A stretch of DNA of 64,000 nucleotides from Tanypteryx hageni (Eukaryota; Arthropoda; Insecta; Odonata; Petaluridae): assembly GCA_028673005.1 (NCBI GenBank), contig CM054116.1, forward strand, positions 69,515,315-69,579,314. The letters run 5' to 3'. Of the stretch, positions 32,391 to 44,929 are shown piece after piece. A program made the translations under genes and the position numbers. The notes beneath the pieces are model-generated. The model worked only from the letters and a program-made list of their open reading frames with translations, did not search any database and was not told where the DNA came from. Position 1 is the first letter of the stretch. The number at the start of each line of letters is the position of its first letter.

Positions 32391-33019
32391 GGTTAGAGAA
32401 TTGCAAGATTCGCGTACAATGAACGAGTATATTCTACTATAAGTTATAATAACAAGGGAATGCGTTTGCACCGACAATTTCCAGTAATACAGCAGAAATT
32501 GAAGGTAGGATAAGACATTGTCTACTTTAATTCCGGGACACGTAAAAACAAATTCAATATCCGAATGAAAAAACTGGTGAAGCGATGAATAAAATAATCA
32601 CACGTAGAAGAGTATTATAAATTCTGGACTTGTGGATACGGGCCTATACGTCTCTTACAAATACGTAATCAAACTGACAAAAGAAGAATAATCGGTATAG
32701 AGAATCTCAATTAAAACAGTTGATTCAAATATATTACGATAATTCTCTTCAATGATTCAAGAGGCAAAAATCACCGATGTTGCTCGAAAAATTATGTTAA
32801 AAGAGGCCTCTGTAATGAATTAAAGCATGTTAAGACTTGCAAAAGCCGCGGAGGAATTAACCGGAGTTAATAAGCGAATCCCGAAGATATATTGCAGCCC
32901 AACATAAACCACGGACCACCCTCTCGTGATTCAAGCCGACTCACGCACGTTAACCAGAATATTCTAGCAAAATCCAAGCCAATCCTAAACTTCTGAGAGA
33001 TATATAAAAAGTAGAAGAA
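32391..33019. other. Unique AT-rich DNA, nothing recognised
   Basis: No ORF, tandem repeat or transposon end was identified. Confidence 0.4.
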
Positions 33020-33339
33020 AGTAGTGAACACCGGGAGGGAGAGACGAAAACTGCACCAGAGAACGTTAAGCGTGGTACAGCGAAGAAAAACTCAGAGACG
33101 TAAGGAGATGCGAGACAAAGGCGCTGACAAAGCGAGAGAGGATTCTGGATTCAAAGAAAGAGAAGAGGAAAGTGGAGAAGAAAGTAGAGCGAGCGAGAGA
33201 AAGAGAAGGCGAGAAGAGACAGAAAAGCAGAGAGAGTTGTGGCGGATGGAGATGGGTTAGGGCAGAGAGGAGGGTGCGGCTGTCGGTAGGGAGGAAAGTT
33301 AATACAGCTAATGGCCAGTCCCCCGAGATGGGTGGGGAA

Positions 33340-33499
33340 GAAGGGCGGAGAGGTTAGAGAGACAGAGAGAGAGAGATAGAGGGAGGGAGAGAGAGAGATA
33401 GAGGGAGGGAGAGAGAGAGAGATAGAGGGAGGGAGAGAGAGAGATAGAGGGAGGGAGAGAGAGGGGGGGGGGAGGGAGGTGGAGGGAGATAGAGAGAGG

Positions 33500-33544
<45 letters not shown>

Positions 33545-33955
33545 AGGGAGAGAGAGAGAGGGAGAGAGAGAGGGAGAGAGGGGGAGGGAGGGAGAGGGAG
33601 AGAGGGAGGGAGGGAGAGAGAGAGAGGGAGAGAGGGGGAGGGAGAGAGAGGGGGGGAGAGAGAAGGGGAGAGAGAGGGAGAGAGAGAGGGAGGGGGGGGA
33701 GAGAGGGAGGGGGGGAGAGAGGGAGGGGGGGAGAGAGGGAGAGAGAGGGAGGGAGAGAGAGAGAGAGAGAGGGAGAGAGAGAGGGAGAGAGAGAGGGAGA
33801 GAGAGAGAGAGGGAGAGGGAGGGAGAGAGAGGGAGTGGGAGAGAGAGGGAGTGGGAGAGAGAGGGAGTGGGAGAGAGAGGGAGTGGGAGAGAGAGGGAGT
33901 GGGAGAGAGAGGGAGTGGGAGAGAGTGGGAGAGAGAGAGGGAGAGAGGCATCAGT
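33340..33955. repeat. Long (GA)n/GGGA polypurine array
   Basis: Over 600 bp is almost pure A+G on the plus strand. Sub-blocks: about four GATAGAGGGAGGGA-bearing units at 33375-33465, GA runs near 33500-33540, and a 16-bp unit GGGAGTGGGAGAGAGA repeated about six times at 33830-33925. Frames of 266 and 345 residues across the minus strand are SLSLPLSP artefacts. Confidence 0.92.
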
Positions 33956-34450
33956 AAAAGGAGGAGGTAGAATGTTACAGAGGTGTGAGGGAAAGAAACG
34001 TAGGGCAGAGCGGAGCCATGCCACGGCGTATGAGGGAGGGCGAGAGGGAGGAAGGGGAGCGTAGGGGAGAGAGGTTAGGGATGGGGAGTGAATAATGGCG
34101 GAGGTGAAGGAAGAATTACCGCTAAATGAAGGGGGAGGGAATTCCTCGCTGGGGGGTTTCAGGGGTGGAGTGGTATAGAAAGAGAGGGGAGAGGGAAGGA
34201 AGGAGAGGGGAGGTAGGGAAGGTGGTGGGATGGGAAAGAGATGAGAGGAAGCTGTGAGGGGAGAGTGAGAGGAAGCTGCGAGGGGAGAGCGAGAGGATTC
34301 TGTGAGAGGGAGAGAGAGTAAAGGGGATGGGAGAGAGCAGCACAAGGAGAATGGTGGAGGAGGGGCGGATAAAAAGAGTGGCGTAGGGGCGGGGGAGGGC
34401 GAGCAAGCGGAGGCGGAGTAGAGGGGGAGAGGGTGTGGGAAAAGTCGCGA
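33956..34450. repeat. Purine-rich continuation
   Basis: A+G-rich DNA with GAGAGGAAGCTG(T/C)GAGGG repeated near 34230-34310 (three units of about 28 bp). No gene. Confidence 0.7.
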
Positions 34451-37400
34451 ATGGAACTCGACATGGAAAAGCCTGCCCGAGTGGGGGAAATGGTGGTCTA
34501 AAATTTTAGAGTGCTGCTAATCAAAATGGCAAAAAGAAAAACAAAAGGAAAGCAGGCGACGATGTCTGCGATCGTAAAATGGAAGAGAGAGAGAAATCCA
34601 ATCTTTTTTTCCCTCCCTGCGTTAACATCGAGAGAGAGAAGGGGAGGGAAAGACTTCGAGAGAGAGGAGGGGAGGGAAAGACTTCGAGAAAGAAAGGGAG
34701 AGAAGAGAATAAAGCACACAAGTCGAAGTAATTCTACGATTGTTGCTTACTTAAAGTTTGACCTACGCTTAAAAAATTATGGATTAAATGCAGAATAAAT
34801 CGTGATTAAATTGGAAATAGTCTACCGTGGTTGCCACCTTCTCCGGCATGTCCCGGTTTCGATTCTGCTAAGCGATGTCGACGTGTTTTTATATATCACC
34901 TATAAAAATGATCACTGCGCCTACAAAAGCGTGAGAATGATGTCCTAACGAATACCGACAGTATAGCCTCGTTGGACGACGATGCAGTTGACGAATACTA
35001 CGAAACCGCCTTTTCGAGCTTTCACCTCAACATTTCTAAAGAGTATTTATTCCCTCTATATCTCTACTCCGCCCTCTAAATTAATCCTTCCGTCCGCACG
35101 AATTAGTTTTATTTTTCGACAAATAAATCGATCAAGTTGCGATTTTTCTACTAAAAAGGCACTTTGCTAAATGGCTTATTCAGAAACCGGTTGGGTGCAA
35201 ACCGGGAATCGCCGCGTCCTGAAGCCAAACAGACACTCGGCAGTCCTTGTAATATTGAAAAAGACACGTGGAAGCGTGTTTTAATAAAAATTTTGATCGC
35301 TGCAAAAAAAGTAAAACAGCAGACATATAGACGCATGCATTTGGGGGAGGAGGGGAGGTCACGCCAAAAAAAATCCGACCGCCGATAGCAAGTAAAAAGG
35401 CGTCGTCCCATCTCTATCTCTCCCTCTCTAGTTCAGAATCCAAAAAGCTTTATGCATCTCGGATTCCTTTTTGATATTCAACGTAAACATGTCTCGCTAA
35501 TTCGCACAAATTTTTTAACGGAAAAAACAAGAGAAAGAAGAATTCGCGGAGCTTTTTAAAAGCGCGATTTTTTTGTAATCTCTCAAACGCGATTGGAATG
35601 CAGCCAAATTCTTTTCTGTGCGCTTAGGGGAAGCACTTATGGCCTACAGATAAACACGTCAAACGCGGTTTCCGGAGCAGTAACATTTAAAAAGTCTTAT
35701 TAACGCCACCGACACAGCTGTAATGGCGTCTGTCCGGTTTCGGTAAAATAAAACGTAACTACGGACCTTAACCTGTAAATTCCATTTTAGCGAGGTAGGT
35801 ATCTTGCGTCCGACTCTTCGAGACATCTAAATATCAATCTTAAGCAATATTTTTATTGTTTCGACGACGGAAAAACTCGTCAAACTAACCAGTTTTTCCA
35901 TGCGTCGCTTGAAAATGATGGCAGTAAAGAAATACTTCTCAATCGACGCGAAAATGTCCGTTTGGCAATAAAGCTGATCGAATATGTCGTGGACAACTTG
36001 CCACCGTAGTAAAGGAAATAATTTCTGATACACAGTCACGTGGCGTTATCTATGAAGCGAAATACCCACATCGATCATCCAACAAAGATTCGAAATAGAA
36101 CTGATAGGCGAACAATCAAGATAGATCTGTTATTGGCAGACAGGAATCAATTAAAAGACCCACGGCAACTGTTCGATGGATACAAATGAACTCTCGCATC
36201 AAATGAGCGATTGAAAAATCCATTGGCCCCGTACCCACACAAATGTGTACCCGACATAAATTCCTGAATTAATCCGTATACGTGGAAAAAAGTCAAGAAT
36301 TCTCTCAGAGGATGACTACGGGCGTAAATGAACGCGAGGGAAATATTATAAGATAAAAAAATAACGATGAAAATTCCTCCGATATATCAATCAAATTGGT
36401 AGCCAACTCGGATAAATTTCTCCCTGACTCCCGGTAGACGCAAAAGGAGCAAAATGAGCTCCGAAGCTTGTTTATAACTGCAATTGATATTCCAAATTGA
36501 TAGTCCGGCCGTTTTCATCACTGTCAAAATGCAAATTTGTCAGCCTCTTAAACCCCTATAATCCGCGATATGATCGGCTATCTTTCGAATACAACTTACG
36601 AATTCCACGCAAGGCGAACCGGCCAATTACGATCCCTGCCTCGAGTCCCGCCCATGTCTTCCCTTGGCGCCGGACCGGCAAGGCCAACCGAGCGAGTGGA
36701 CAGATACAGTTGGGAGGATAAGCATCGAAACATTCCGAAAAGGCTCGGGAAAAGTTCTGCCGAGGCACATAGAATACTCATTACGGACACAGGAGACCAA
36801 CGGATATCGTAGATTTACGATATGGGATGGGGAGCTTATATAGAAAGACGAACACGCCGCCGCTCGGATCAACCACCCCAAGCGCTTTTGCGTACGGCGC
36901 AGTTCCTTCGCTGCGTACGAGGCTTTATCCTCGGCGAAAGTATATAATATATATGCGCATGATCATTTGTAAACTTTCAACTACCACTCGCAAGCCCGGG
37001 TTAGATATTTTAATATACTTTTCGTCTTCCCGCCAGCATCCTTCCTTCGTTATATTACATGCAACCTGGACGAATCCCTGAAACTGTTCATGCCTACATT
37101 TTACAGTTTTCAACGGAGTTTCCCTACAAATTTTGCTAGCAACCCTTCGCGCATGATATCACCATTCCTTTCACTTTCTTCCAGCGCTTTCTCTCTTAAC
37201 TTACGCGCTGCAGTCCGATATTTTTATATAGATTAAGTTAGTTATGGTTACTACAAATTTTTATTGCTAGGGTCTGTCTTTATTGATAACTGGTGGGTTA
37301 AGTAATAATGGAAAGGAATAAAAAAAAATGTTCAAAATGAACAGCCTACTATATGCTAACTACAAAGTTTTCGCAATTTTAAGAACTAATGGAATTCACT

Positions 37401-38189
37401 TTATATGTTTAACCAATCCAATAGTAAAAATTAAAATGAAGGTCGGACAAATAAAAACGGTTACACTTAAATTATGCGCTATGTATGATACTCACTCGTG
37501 GAGAAGAAATCGGTACCCCTCGGTGGAAGTTCAGAGCGTACGATACCACGCTACCGCACCTAGAACGAGAAGATACACAGCATTAACACCACAACTTGCC
37601 AAAGACACAAAACTGTAGGCAACCGAACAGAAAATGAAATCAAACCAATTCGAAAATGGGAAAATTATAAGACTTTTACTCGAGTTCGGATCACAACATA
37701 TTAAAAAATAATTGAAACATATCAAATACTTTTCTGCAGTTCTATTTTTTCCAAAACAAACAAACGCATTGCATTCTGCAGGAATTTTTAAGCAAAAACT
37801 TGCGAAATTTAAGAAATGAACTTGCTGGATAATTCCGCCAAAATCAATTATTTGTAAACATTTGAATAATTTAAAGTTAACATGGTATGCCAATCGAAAT
37901 TGAAATCACCCTAATGACTACGTCGGTAAGTCCTTGGAGGTGGATCGGGATAAGGTAAAATCAGGGACAAAATTGAACAGAACGTTCAATTAATAATGCT
38001 AATAAATCTCTTTGGTTCGGTGTTTTTGGTAAGAATAGGAGCAAATATGGAAATGTTTTCGTCATCACACGTCCGAGCGGTCGAATTAAACGCGAGAACA
38101 GATTGAACAAATAACGACATCTCCCCTTCCCCGTCCAAGGAAATAGTCCACAATTCTCCTTACCGTCTACAAGCACAATCCATCCTCCT
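34451..38189. other. Unique DNA, no gene seen
   Basis: A short duplicated CTTCGAGAGAGA(A/G)GGGGAGGGAAA unit lies near 34627-34690. A hairpin of 9 bp (GGAAAAACT/AGTTTTTCC at 35869-35877 and 35891-35899) is extended by CGACG/CGTCG. Frames of up to 120 residues are unrecognised. Confidence 0.4.
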
Positions 38190-38450
38190 CAAACCCCCTC
38201 CCTTTCCGACCGCTCGACCACAACACGTTATTCCTTCAACCGCCACGAACGCGCGCGCACACACACACACAACACAGATGGCGCTCAGCCCTTAAATAAA
38301 AAAAGCCACCCACGCCCATCCACCCCCACCTCTCCACGCCCTTCTTTCCTCCTGCAGAAACCCTCCACTCCTCCCCACCTCCTCCCGCCCTCCTTTAACT
38401 CCTTACCCACACCTCAACTAGCACATCCTCATCTTCAATTTACGATCCTC
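38190..38450. repeat. Pyrimidine-rich stretch with (CA)n
   Basis: C/T-rich on the plus strand (CCACCTC, CCTCCTCCC), with a GCGCGCACACACACAC run near 38251-38271. It lies just before the purine array at 38.56 kb. Confidence 0.7.
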
Positions 38451-38559
38451 CCAAATCGCCAGCTTGTATTTAATGAGGTCTCTCCTCCCTCTGAGCTCCT
38501 CTTTCTCCCCCATCTCGTTTTAGCAGGTCTCCAAATGAGGACGAAACAGTTCCTAATCG

Positions 38560-39240
38560 AGGGAGGAGGGACCTCTGGGAAATCCCGCTTAAAACGAGTC
38601 TCCCGAAACGTGAGAGAAGCATGGGGAGAGAGGGAGGGAGGATGAGATGGAATGGGAAGGAGAGAGGAGAGGCAGGGAGATAGAGGAGGAAGAGGGAGAT
38701 GGAGGAAGCAAAAGCAGTAGGTGGCGTGTGTATGTGTGATGGTGGTGGCTGAGGGGGTTGAATACGGGAGCAGGGAACACGAGAGGGGAGAAAAGGAGAG
38801 AGGGAGAAAAGGAGAGAGGGAGAAAAGGAGAGAGAGAAAAAGGGAGAGAGAGGGAGGAAAGGTGAGAGAGGGAGAAAAGGAAAGGGAGGAAAGGAGAGAG
38901 AGGGAGGAAAGGAGAGAGAGGGAGGAAAGGAGAGAGAGAGGGAGAAAAGGTGAGAGGGAGAAAAGGTGAGAGGGAGGAAAGGTGAGAGGGGGAGAAAAGG
39001 AGAGAGAGAGAGAAAAGGGAAGGGAAAAAGGGAGAGGAAGAGAAAAAGAGGAGGGAGAGGAGGTCGAGAAGGGAATACAAGATGAGGCTTTGGTAAAAGG
39101 AGGAAGGAATGGGGCTAGAAGGGAGAGAGGAGAGAGAGAGAGGTGAGGAAAGGGAGGGGGAGAAATAGGAGTCGGGGGAGATAGCGAGGGGAAGTGAGAG
39201 GAGGAGAGGGAGGGAAGAGGGGAGGTTGGGGGTGGGAGAC
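38560..39240. repeat. Purine array, GAGAGGGAGAAAAG-type
   Basis: A+G-rich on the plus strand. The clearest part (38785-39020) has 13-16-bp units of the AAAAGGAGAGAGGGAG type. The 436-residue minus-strand frame (38435-39745) is a compositional artefact. Confidence 0.85.
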
Positions 39241-42096
39241 TCGCATATTTACAAAACCCCGAATTACCGGCCGCGTCGGAGGACGACAATACCGGACAAA
39301 TGACAAATGAAATACGCAAATGAAGAATTGTCGGAGGCGGCCGGTGAGCACGGCGGGTGGGGAAGGCAAGGGAGTGGCCGGAAGGGGAGGAGGGTGGTGG
39401 GAAGTGGAGTAGGAGAAGTGTGTGTGTGAGAGAGTGCACGGGAAAAAAAGCGAGAGAATGAGGGAGAGAGACCTGCGGTGGGGGGAGGTTTGGGGAGGTA
39501 CAGGGAGGGAAAGAGGGGCAAAGAAAGGGAGAGACGGCGGAGAATTGACGCGGATGAAGAAAGTGGGGAACGGCAGTGGGTTGGGTTGGGCAGGTAGAGA
39601 AACGGAAGAAATTAGGTAGAGCTTCGTTTATGAGTGGAGAGAAAGAGAGGGAGAGAGAGGGAGAGAGAGGAGGATTTGAAAGTAAAACGAAATGAGGATG
39701 GATGGTTATACTACGACCACAACGCGAGATTTTTCTTATTTCCAAAGAGGAAGAGGATGGGGACGTAGGTTTTTTTCGACGTCATGTTATTTAGCGTTAC
39801 GGAGGAGGAACTGGAAGAGAGGAACGAGGATATGAGGAAATTTTGAGGGACGAGTCCAAACGAAGGAGACACGAGATTATTCGGACGTTATTCCGAGTCT
39901 TTTATAATGGAAGATAACGGCGAGGCTAATCCGGACGATAATAAAGTGATAAAGCATGGAAACGGAGGTTGATTGTGGAGGTGGGGCTGGCGGGAACGGA
40001 GGAGGGTTATGGGAGAATGGCGAGGTTCTCTTAAATGCTAAACTCGAGAGCGAGAGATTCACGGGCGTTCGCCCGCGAGGGATATTAGTGAAGTAGATGT
40101 CGTGGGGGAAAGGTCTCAAAAGGGAGGGACGTGGGTGGCACAAATGCCTCCGCAATTGTGATTTATTAAGTCTTAAAAGCGAGCCCCTTTTGCAAGAGCG
40201 ATTGCTTCGCCACCTGACGTTGTTGAATGCATTCAAACTTCATTTCGGTTATGAGGTCGTGGATCTAACGAGGATGGTCTCCGGTTCATGCCTCGAAAGC
40301 CAGCAACTGTCGCGTGGTGGAAAACGTGGCTCTCTCTCTAAAGGAATAGACGGGGATTTGATTCTGTTGGTGACATATGAGCGGGATTCGTCAATATGCT
40401 CTTTATCGAGAACGTTATAAAGCACATCCAGCAAAAATTATGCGTTATTCCTAGCCATGAATCCAGATAACAGTACCATAATACTTTTCGAAGACAACAA
40501 AAAAGGTTTTACCTGAATATAAACGTAAGTTACACATGCACTTTTTGGATGATAGCAGTATGTATCCCTGTATATCGGATGCATCCTTATAATAGCGGTA
40601 CTGATCGAACCCTTTCGTTATTTGACAAAATATATTTCTCAGCAAAATCGATCAATATGATAATTCAGCTATACAACCTATGTCGAGGCGATGTGCACAG
40701 CTCATTTAATACGGACCCCTTATACATCTCATTCTTCACTAAGTAGTTCGAAAGGACAGCCAGTGAATAAGACGTTCATGAAGAGAGAAATTTTAACTAA
40801 ACACTGTACAAAAACAGTATTTAAGAATTGTGCGATGGTTTGGGTTTGGTCGTTAAAAGTACGTACCGTTCCCGACGGAGTACGAATTTCAGATCCCATT
40901 CTATGATAAAATGATACGCGTCCCGCCGTAAATTTCGTAATTACCCATTGTGGTCACTTGCCATCGGAGTTCGAGACCTCCCCCCTTAACCGCGTTCGAT
41001 GATTAGGGAGTTAACCGGGCTGACGGAGATGGAGGAGCGAAATGAGGCCATAGTAACACGCGAACAATAACGCACTAAAGTGAAATAAAAAAACTCAAGA
41101 AAAAGAACTAAATGAAAGAGAGTCAAATGGTCCAGAATACAGCGAGCGGTCACCTAGGTGGGCCTCTCGCGCACGAGAATGATTGATGACGGCGTGAATG
41201 AAAACGTACCTAAGAATGGCTCGAAACCCCTTTTAACCTATTAAAAGAGCGTATCGTGGGATATGAAAGGACCGCACAACACGGTGGCTCGGGAAGGACA
41301 AGGTAGGAAGCAAGGAAGGGGAGAAGGGAATGGATTCAAAGGGGAAAATGCGCGCGCGTTGGAATGGAATGGATGTCTCGGGATGCGTCTGTGGTAGGAG
41401 AGAAAGAAGGATGGGATTGAGACGGCCCGAGTCTTAAAAAGTTTTGGCTGCGGGGCAACGAGGTGGTGCTGTTGTTGGTGTTGTTGTTGTCGACCGGAGA
41501 AAGCAAAAGAAAAGGAGACGCGGAGAGAAAAAAGGGTTTAGGAGGGAGAAACAATGGAGTGAGTTGTTGCGAGATTCTAAATTGGTTGTGGGCGAACGAC
41601 GGAAAGTAAAGAGAAAAAAGCGAGTGGTGGGAATTGAAAAGCGAAGCGGACGACGTTCCCATTTCAACGGTTTTGATTTATAATTCTTCTCCCTCCTGCG
41701 CTGAAAAATGGATCGGGTTTTAATGAGTCTGCCAGAGGGACTAATTTTGCGAGACAGGCAGATGGCGTAAATAACAACAAAAAGAAATTACAAGAACTTC
41801 CCCTTTGAAAACAAGGCACTATAAATGTTGGAAGGAAGCGCACCAAAAAGATCCCCAGAAAGTAGGTATAACTGGCCCTCCTATAACACGTGTTTTCAAA
41901 CGCGGATCGGCTACAGCACTTCGTTTTTCAATTCATACAACGCAGATTATGGTTTGGTTTAACGGAGTTTGGTCGGACTTAGAATGAGGGGTTCCAGGTT
42001 CTCGAAAGAGGAAGAGACGTGTCGGAGTACCCGAGTTCTTTGTTTATGATCTAACAACATGGTAACACACATATTGTACATAAATACGTGTGCATC
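39241..42096. other. Mostly unique DNA; one doubtful SINE-like site
   Basis: Purine-rich patches continue to about 39680. At 40270-40310 TGGTCTCCGGTTCATGCCTCG resembles a tRNA B box but lacks a clear A box. No gene recognised. Confidence 0.35.
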
Positions 42097-42104
42097 AGAG
42101 GGAG

Positions 42105-42392
42105 CAGGGCAATCCCGAGGTACGGGCGAGCCAGGCGGCTGCCTGGGGTGTCAAAGTCATGGGTACGCTATTCTGATCATCTTTCTATACATTAGTAGCA
42201 AGTGAATAAATAATGGATAGAAATTTATATTACGGAACTGGATGTCATTCCTTTTATTTTTTCATTATCAATAATTTTTACAGACCGATGAATAAATTAA
42301 CATGTAATTGAAAAATATCACAACAAACATTTATGGAGCGGGGCTGGAGTGCTATCTCGCCCGGGGCACCAAAATTCCTCGGACCGCCCCTG
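42105..42392. mobile_element. hAT-like MITE with 8-bp duplication
   Basis: The left end starts CAGGGCAATCCCGAGG and the right end, read inward, CAGGGGCGGTCCGAGG followed by GTGCCCCGGGCG. Both are of the hAT terminus type. Flanks are AGAGGGAG (42097-42104) and AGAGAGAG (42393-42400), 7 of 8 identical, the size expected for hAT; a GA-rich target could mimic this. 288 bp, no coding capacity. Confidence 0.65.
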
Positions 42393-42400
42393 AGAGAGAG

Positions 42401-43927
42401 AGGTTAGGGAATTTTCAGACAAGAGGATTCTTGAAGGAATATGGAACGCAATCTCCCTTTCACTATGCAAAGGCAGGTTTACCTAAAATTGATTCACATT
42501 TCAAGGCCGTATTTTCGAATGCATTCCCCGTGTTATAGGTGGACCGGGTGTATTAATCATTCTACACCTATCTGAATATATACAATGATATTCTTTCGCT
42601 CCACAAAACAATTCCTGGAATAAATAAATGAGAAAACTAGAAATAATACGACGGGGAAAGAAGGGTATGATGGTTTCGTCTTGGCCAAAACAATTCGTTA
42701 TTTTATTATCTGCCCGAAATCAAATATCATGCAAAAGCTGAGAAATACGTTGCTGTTTAATGGCTCTTCTTTCAACAGTTTTTTCACACAGATGCGTGCT
42801 CTGTTAGCTTTGTGACAGCGGGCAAATAAGATTAGGAAAAATACGCCGAGCAATTAAAAAGCATTTCTGAACGCAGTGGAGAAAAAATAATATAAAATGG
42901 AATCCAAGGCCACGTAATAGGAAACATCGATAAACGCTACGGTTGCCGGTACATGTATTTCACAAGATTTGGAAGAAAAAGTTGATTTTTTTAAGAGACG
43001 CCACTAGTGACCATCAAGGTAACTCGTTCAAAACTGCCCGCATTGATCGCAAGCGCTACAGCCGATTTGGATTTCCAAATTTTCTAGCGCCGAAATTACG
43101 AACTAAAATAAAAAGTCGGAAGTAAGGAGGGCAACATAGCACCTAATCAATCGAAAGCCGTTCGCGTTTCGCAACAATTCGAAGCAAGTTTCGCCAAACC
43201 ATCTACCCAAATTGTCGTCCCATCATGTGGGACGCCAGTTGCGAAGCGTAATCGGCAGCTCTCTCTTTCTCTCTCTCTCTTCACGCATTCTGAACGATCA
43301 TTGCACGAGCTTTTATTGCAACAGGCGGGGAGGGACCGTCGTAAATTTGAATCGGTACGCGTCCGAAACCGTCCTTTGCGCTCGCACCGAGAGAAAACCC
43401 GCCGAAGGAACGTACGAATAACGACGGTTGAGATGCAGCGAACGAGCGGAATCACGCTTTTGTGGCTTAATCGAGTACATAGTGTGAACCCGTCCCATGG
43501 GACTCCCAAAAAGAGGAAGAGAGAAAAGATAGAATTGGCAATGGAATTAAATATTTTTACCTCGCTATTCTCTGGGGTTTGCGTCAAGAAGAATCCCTAT
43601 GTGAAGTCGTCGCGGAAGTTTCAGTTTTCTCTATAAGTTCCATATTCCTGGGTTGCGCTCGTCCACGTGGTATGGCTCATCGCTAACCGAAGCAAAGCTT
43701 TTTATCTTTCGTTTATCTCGCTTCCCTTAGGAATTCACACTTGGAGCTACTGACCTGACGAGGGAAGGAAACCGCTCGCGACGCATCCGCTACGCTCTCG
43801 TCCTTCGCGGTCGACGATGTCTCCGGAACTGCACATGGATCCCATGACTCATTTTGTATGTACTGCCACCTACAACATTTTAGCGACCAGTTGAAAAACA
43901 GCCGCCGATCGAGGTTCTTCGACTAAT
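42401..43927. other. Unique DNA, no gene seen
   Basis: A CT run lies near 43261-43280. The 146-residue minus-strand frame at 43147-43587 shows no domain. Confidence 0.4.
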
Positions 43928-44239
43928 CCGTGTGTGTATATGTATGTGTGTGTGTGTATATAAGGCTTATTGAAAGATGAGTTTGAAAGTTTGCAACGCG
44001 AGATCTCTGAATCTACAGGGCCGATTTTCACGAAACTTTCACTGAAAGATTAAGCGGAATCTCGAAGAAGTTTTAGGCTTAATTTTATTCTTCTAACGTA
44101 AGCCGTTTTAATGATATGGCGCGAACACCCATTTTCCTACGCTACTTTATGACGTTCGGTGGGCGGTGGGAGGGGCGAGTGAAAGAGGGGCGGGTGCAAT
44201 CCCGAATCGCACACGGGCAACGCCGGGTCACATATCTAG
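43928..44239 (+). mobile_element. Helitron-like non-autonomous element
   Basis: The body has GCCGATTTTCACGAAACTTT and GAAGAAGTTTTAGGCTTAAT, and the end reads CGCACACGGGCAACGCCGGG then CTAG at 44236-44239. A GC-rich hairpin close to a CTAG terminus, with the 'GATTTT...GAAACTT...GTTTTAGGC' body, is typical of short insect Helitrons. The start (TC near 43928, amid a TG/TA microsatellite) is a guess, and the base after CTAG is C rather than the expected T. Confidence 0.45.
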
Positions 44240-44855
44240 CCTATTATATAATACGCCAATTCCATCCAGCGCAAATCAAATTGCAGACGCAGTAAAGTGA
44301 GGCTTGCAGGGAGGAGTAATTGCTGCGAGGAGAATGACACTTAAACTGGGGAGTCGAATCAAAAACATCTCCGTTGAAAAGGCCTCAGCTATATACGTCT
44401 ACGAATGAACGATAAAACCAGTGTCCATTAAAAATTTTAGTTTGAGCACGAGCGACATAGAGGAAATATTTTTCGGAAAAATATCAGTTTGAATTGATAG
44501 ATTGAGGCTGGAATGCGAAAGCTTGCTAAATCCTAGAAAGATTTGTAGGCCGTCAATATAAACTTGCACAAAAGGAGACGACGCTTCCATCTCGGTTTGC
44601 TCGCCCCCATCGCTTCGTTCACTCCGTCCTTATTAGGACCTGCGGCCCTCTTCTTCCAACCTTATTTTTCCCTTAATTCTATTCGACTAATGAAAAAATT
44701 CTACATATGCAGAATTAATAATTACAGCTCAGTATTTACGAATCGTTTTAAGTAAGTTAATGAGGATTCTTCCTTAGGCTGAAAATATGGCGTAATAACA
44801 CCCCCTGCCTAGCAGTCTACGATTTGCAGTGTAAAAATGTATATGTAAATGTTAA
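44240..44855. other. Unique AT-rich DNA, nothing recognised
   Basis: No coding signal or repeat was seen. Confidence 0.4.
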
Positions 44856-44927
44856 AGCGGCCCGAGATATTTTGGCATTCCGGGCAAAAATTCATTCCAG
44901 CACACTATCTACTTCATAAAAAATTTA
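44856..44927. mobile_element. hAT-like terminus, interrupted
   Basis: AGCGGCCCGAGATATTTTGG then CATTCCGGGCAAAAATTC matches the inward-read right terminus of the 42.1-kb MITE (GGGGCGGTCCGAGGAATTTT, GCCCCGGGCG). It is cut off by the pogo-like MITE that starts at the next TA. Confidence 0.45.
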
Positions 44928-44929
44928 TA

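Noticed and set aside
33151..34345. Long minus-strand frames of 266 and 345 residues rich in S, L and P
   Set aside because: They are translations of the complementary strand of GA/GGGA arrays and contain no domain; frames overlap on both strands with equal length.
38435..39745. 436-residue minus-strand frame, the longest in the window
   Set aside because: Its composition follows the purine array (SLSLPPS); no domain, no start context and no similarity to a known fold could be seen.
40190..40320. Possible SINE (CCGGTTCATGCC)
   Set aside because: The B-box match is imperfect and no A box was found; kept only as a note.
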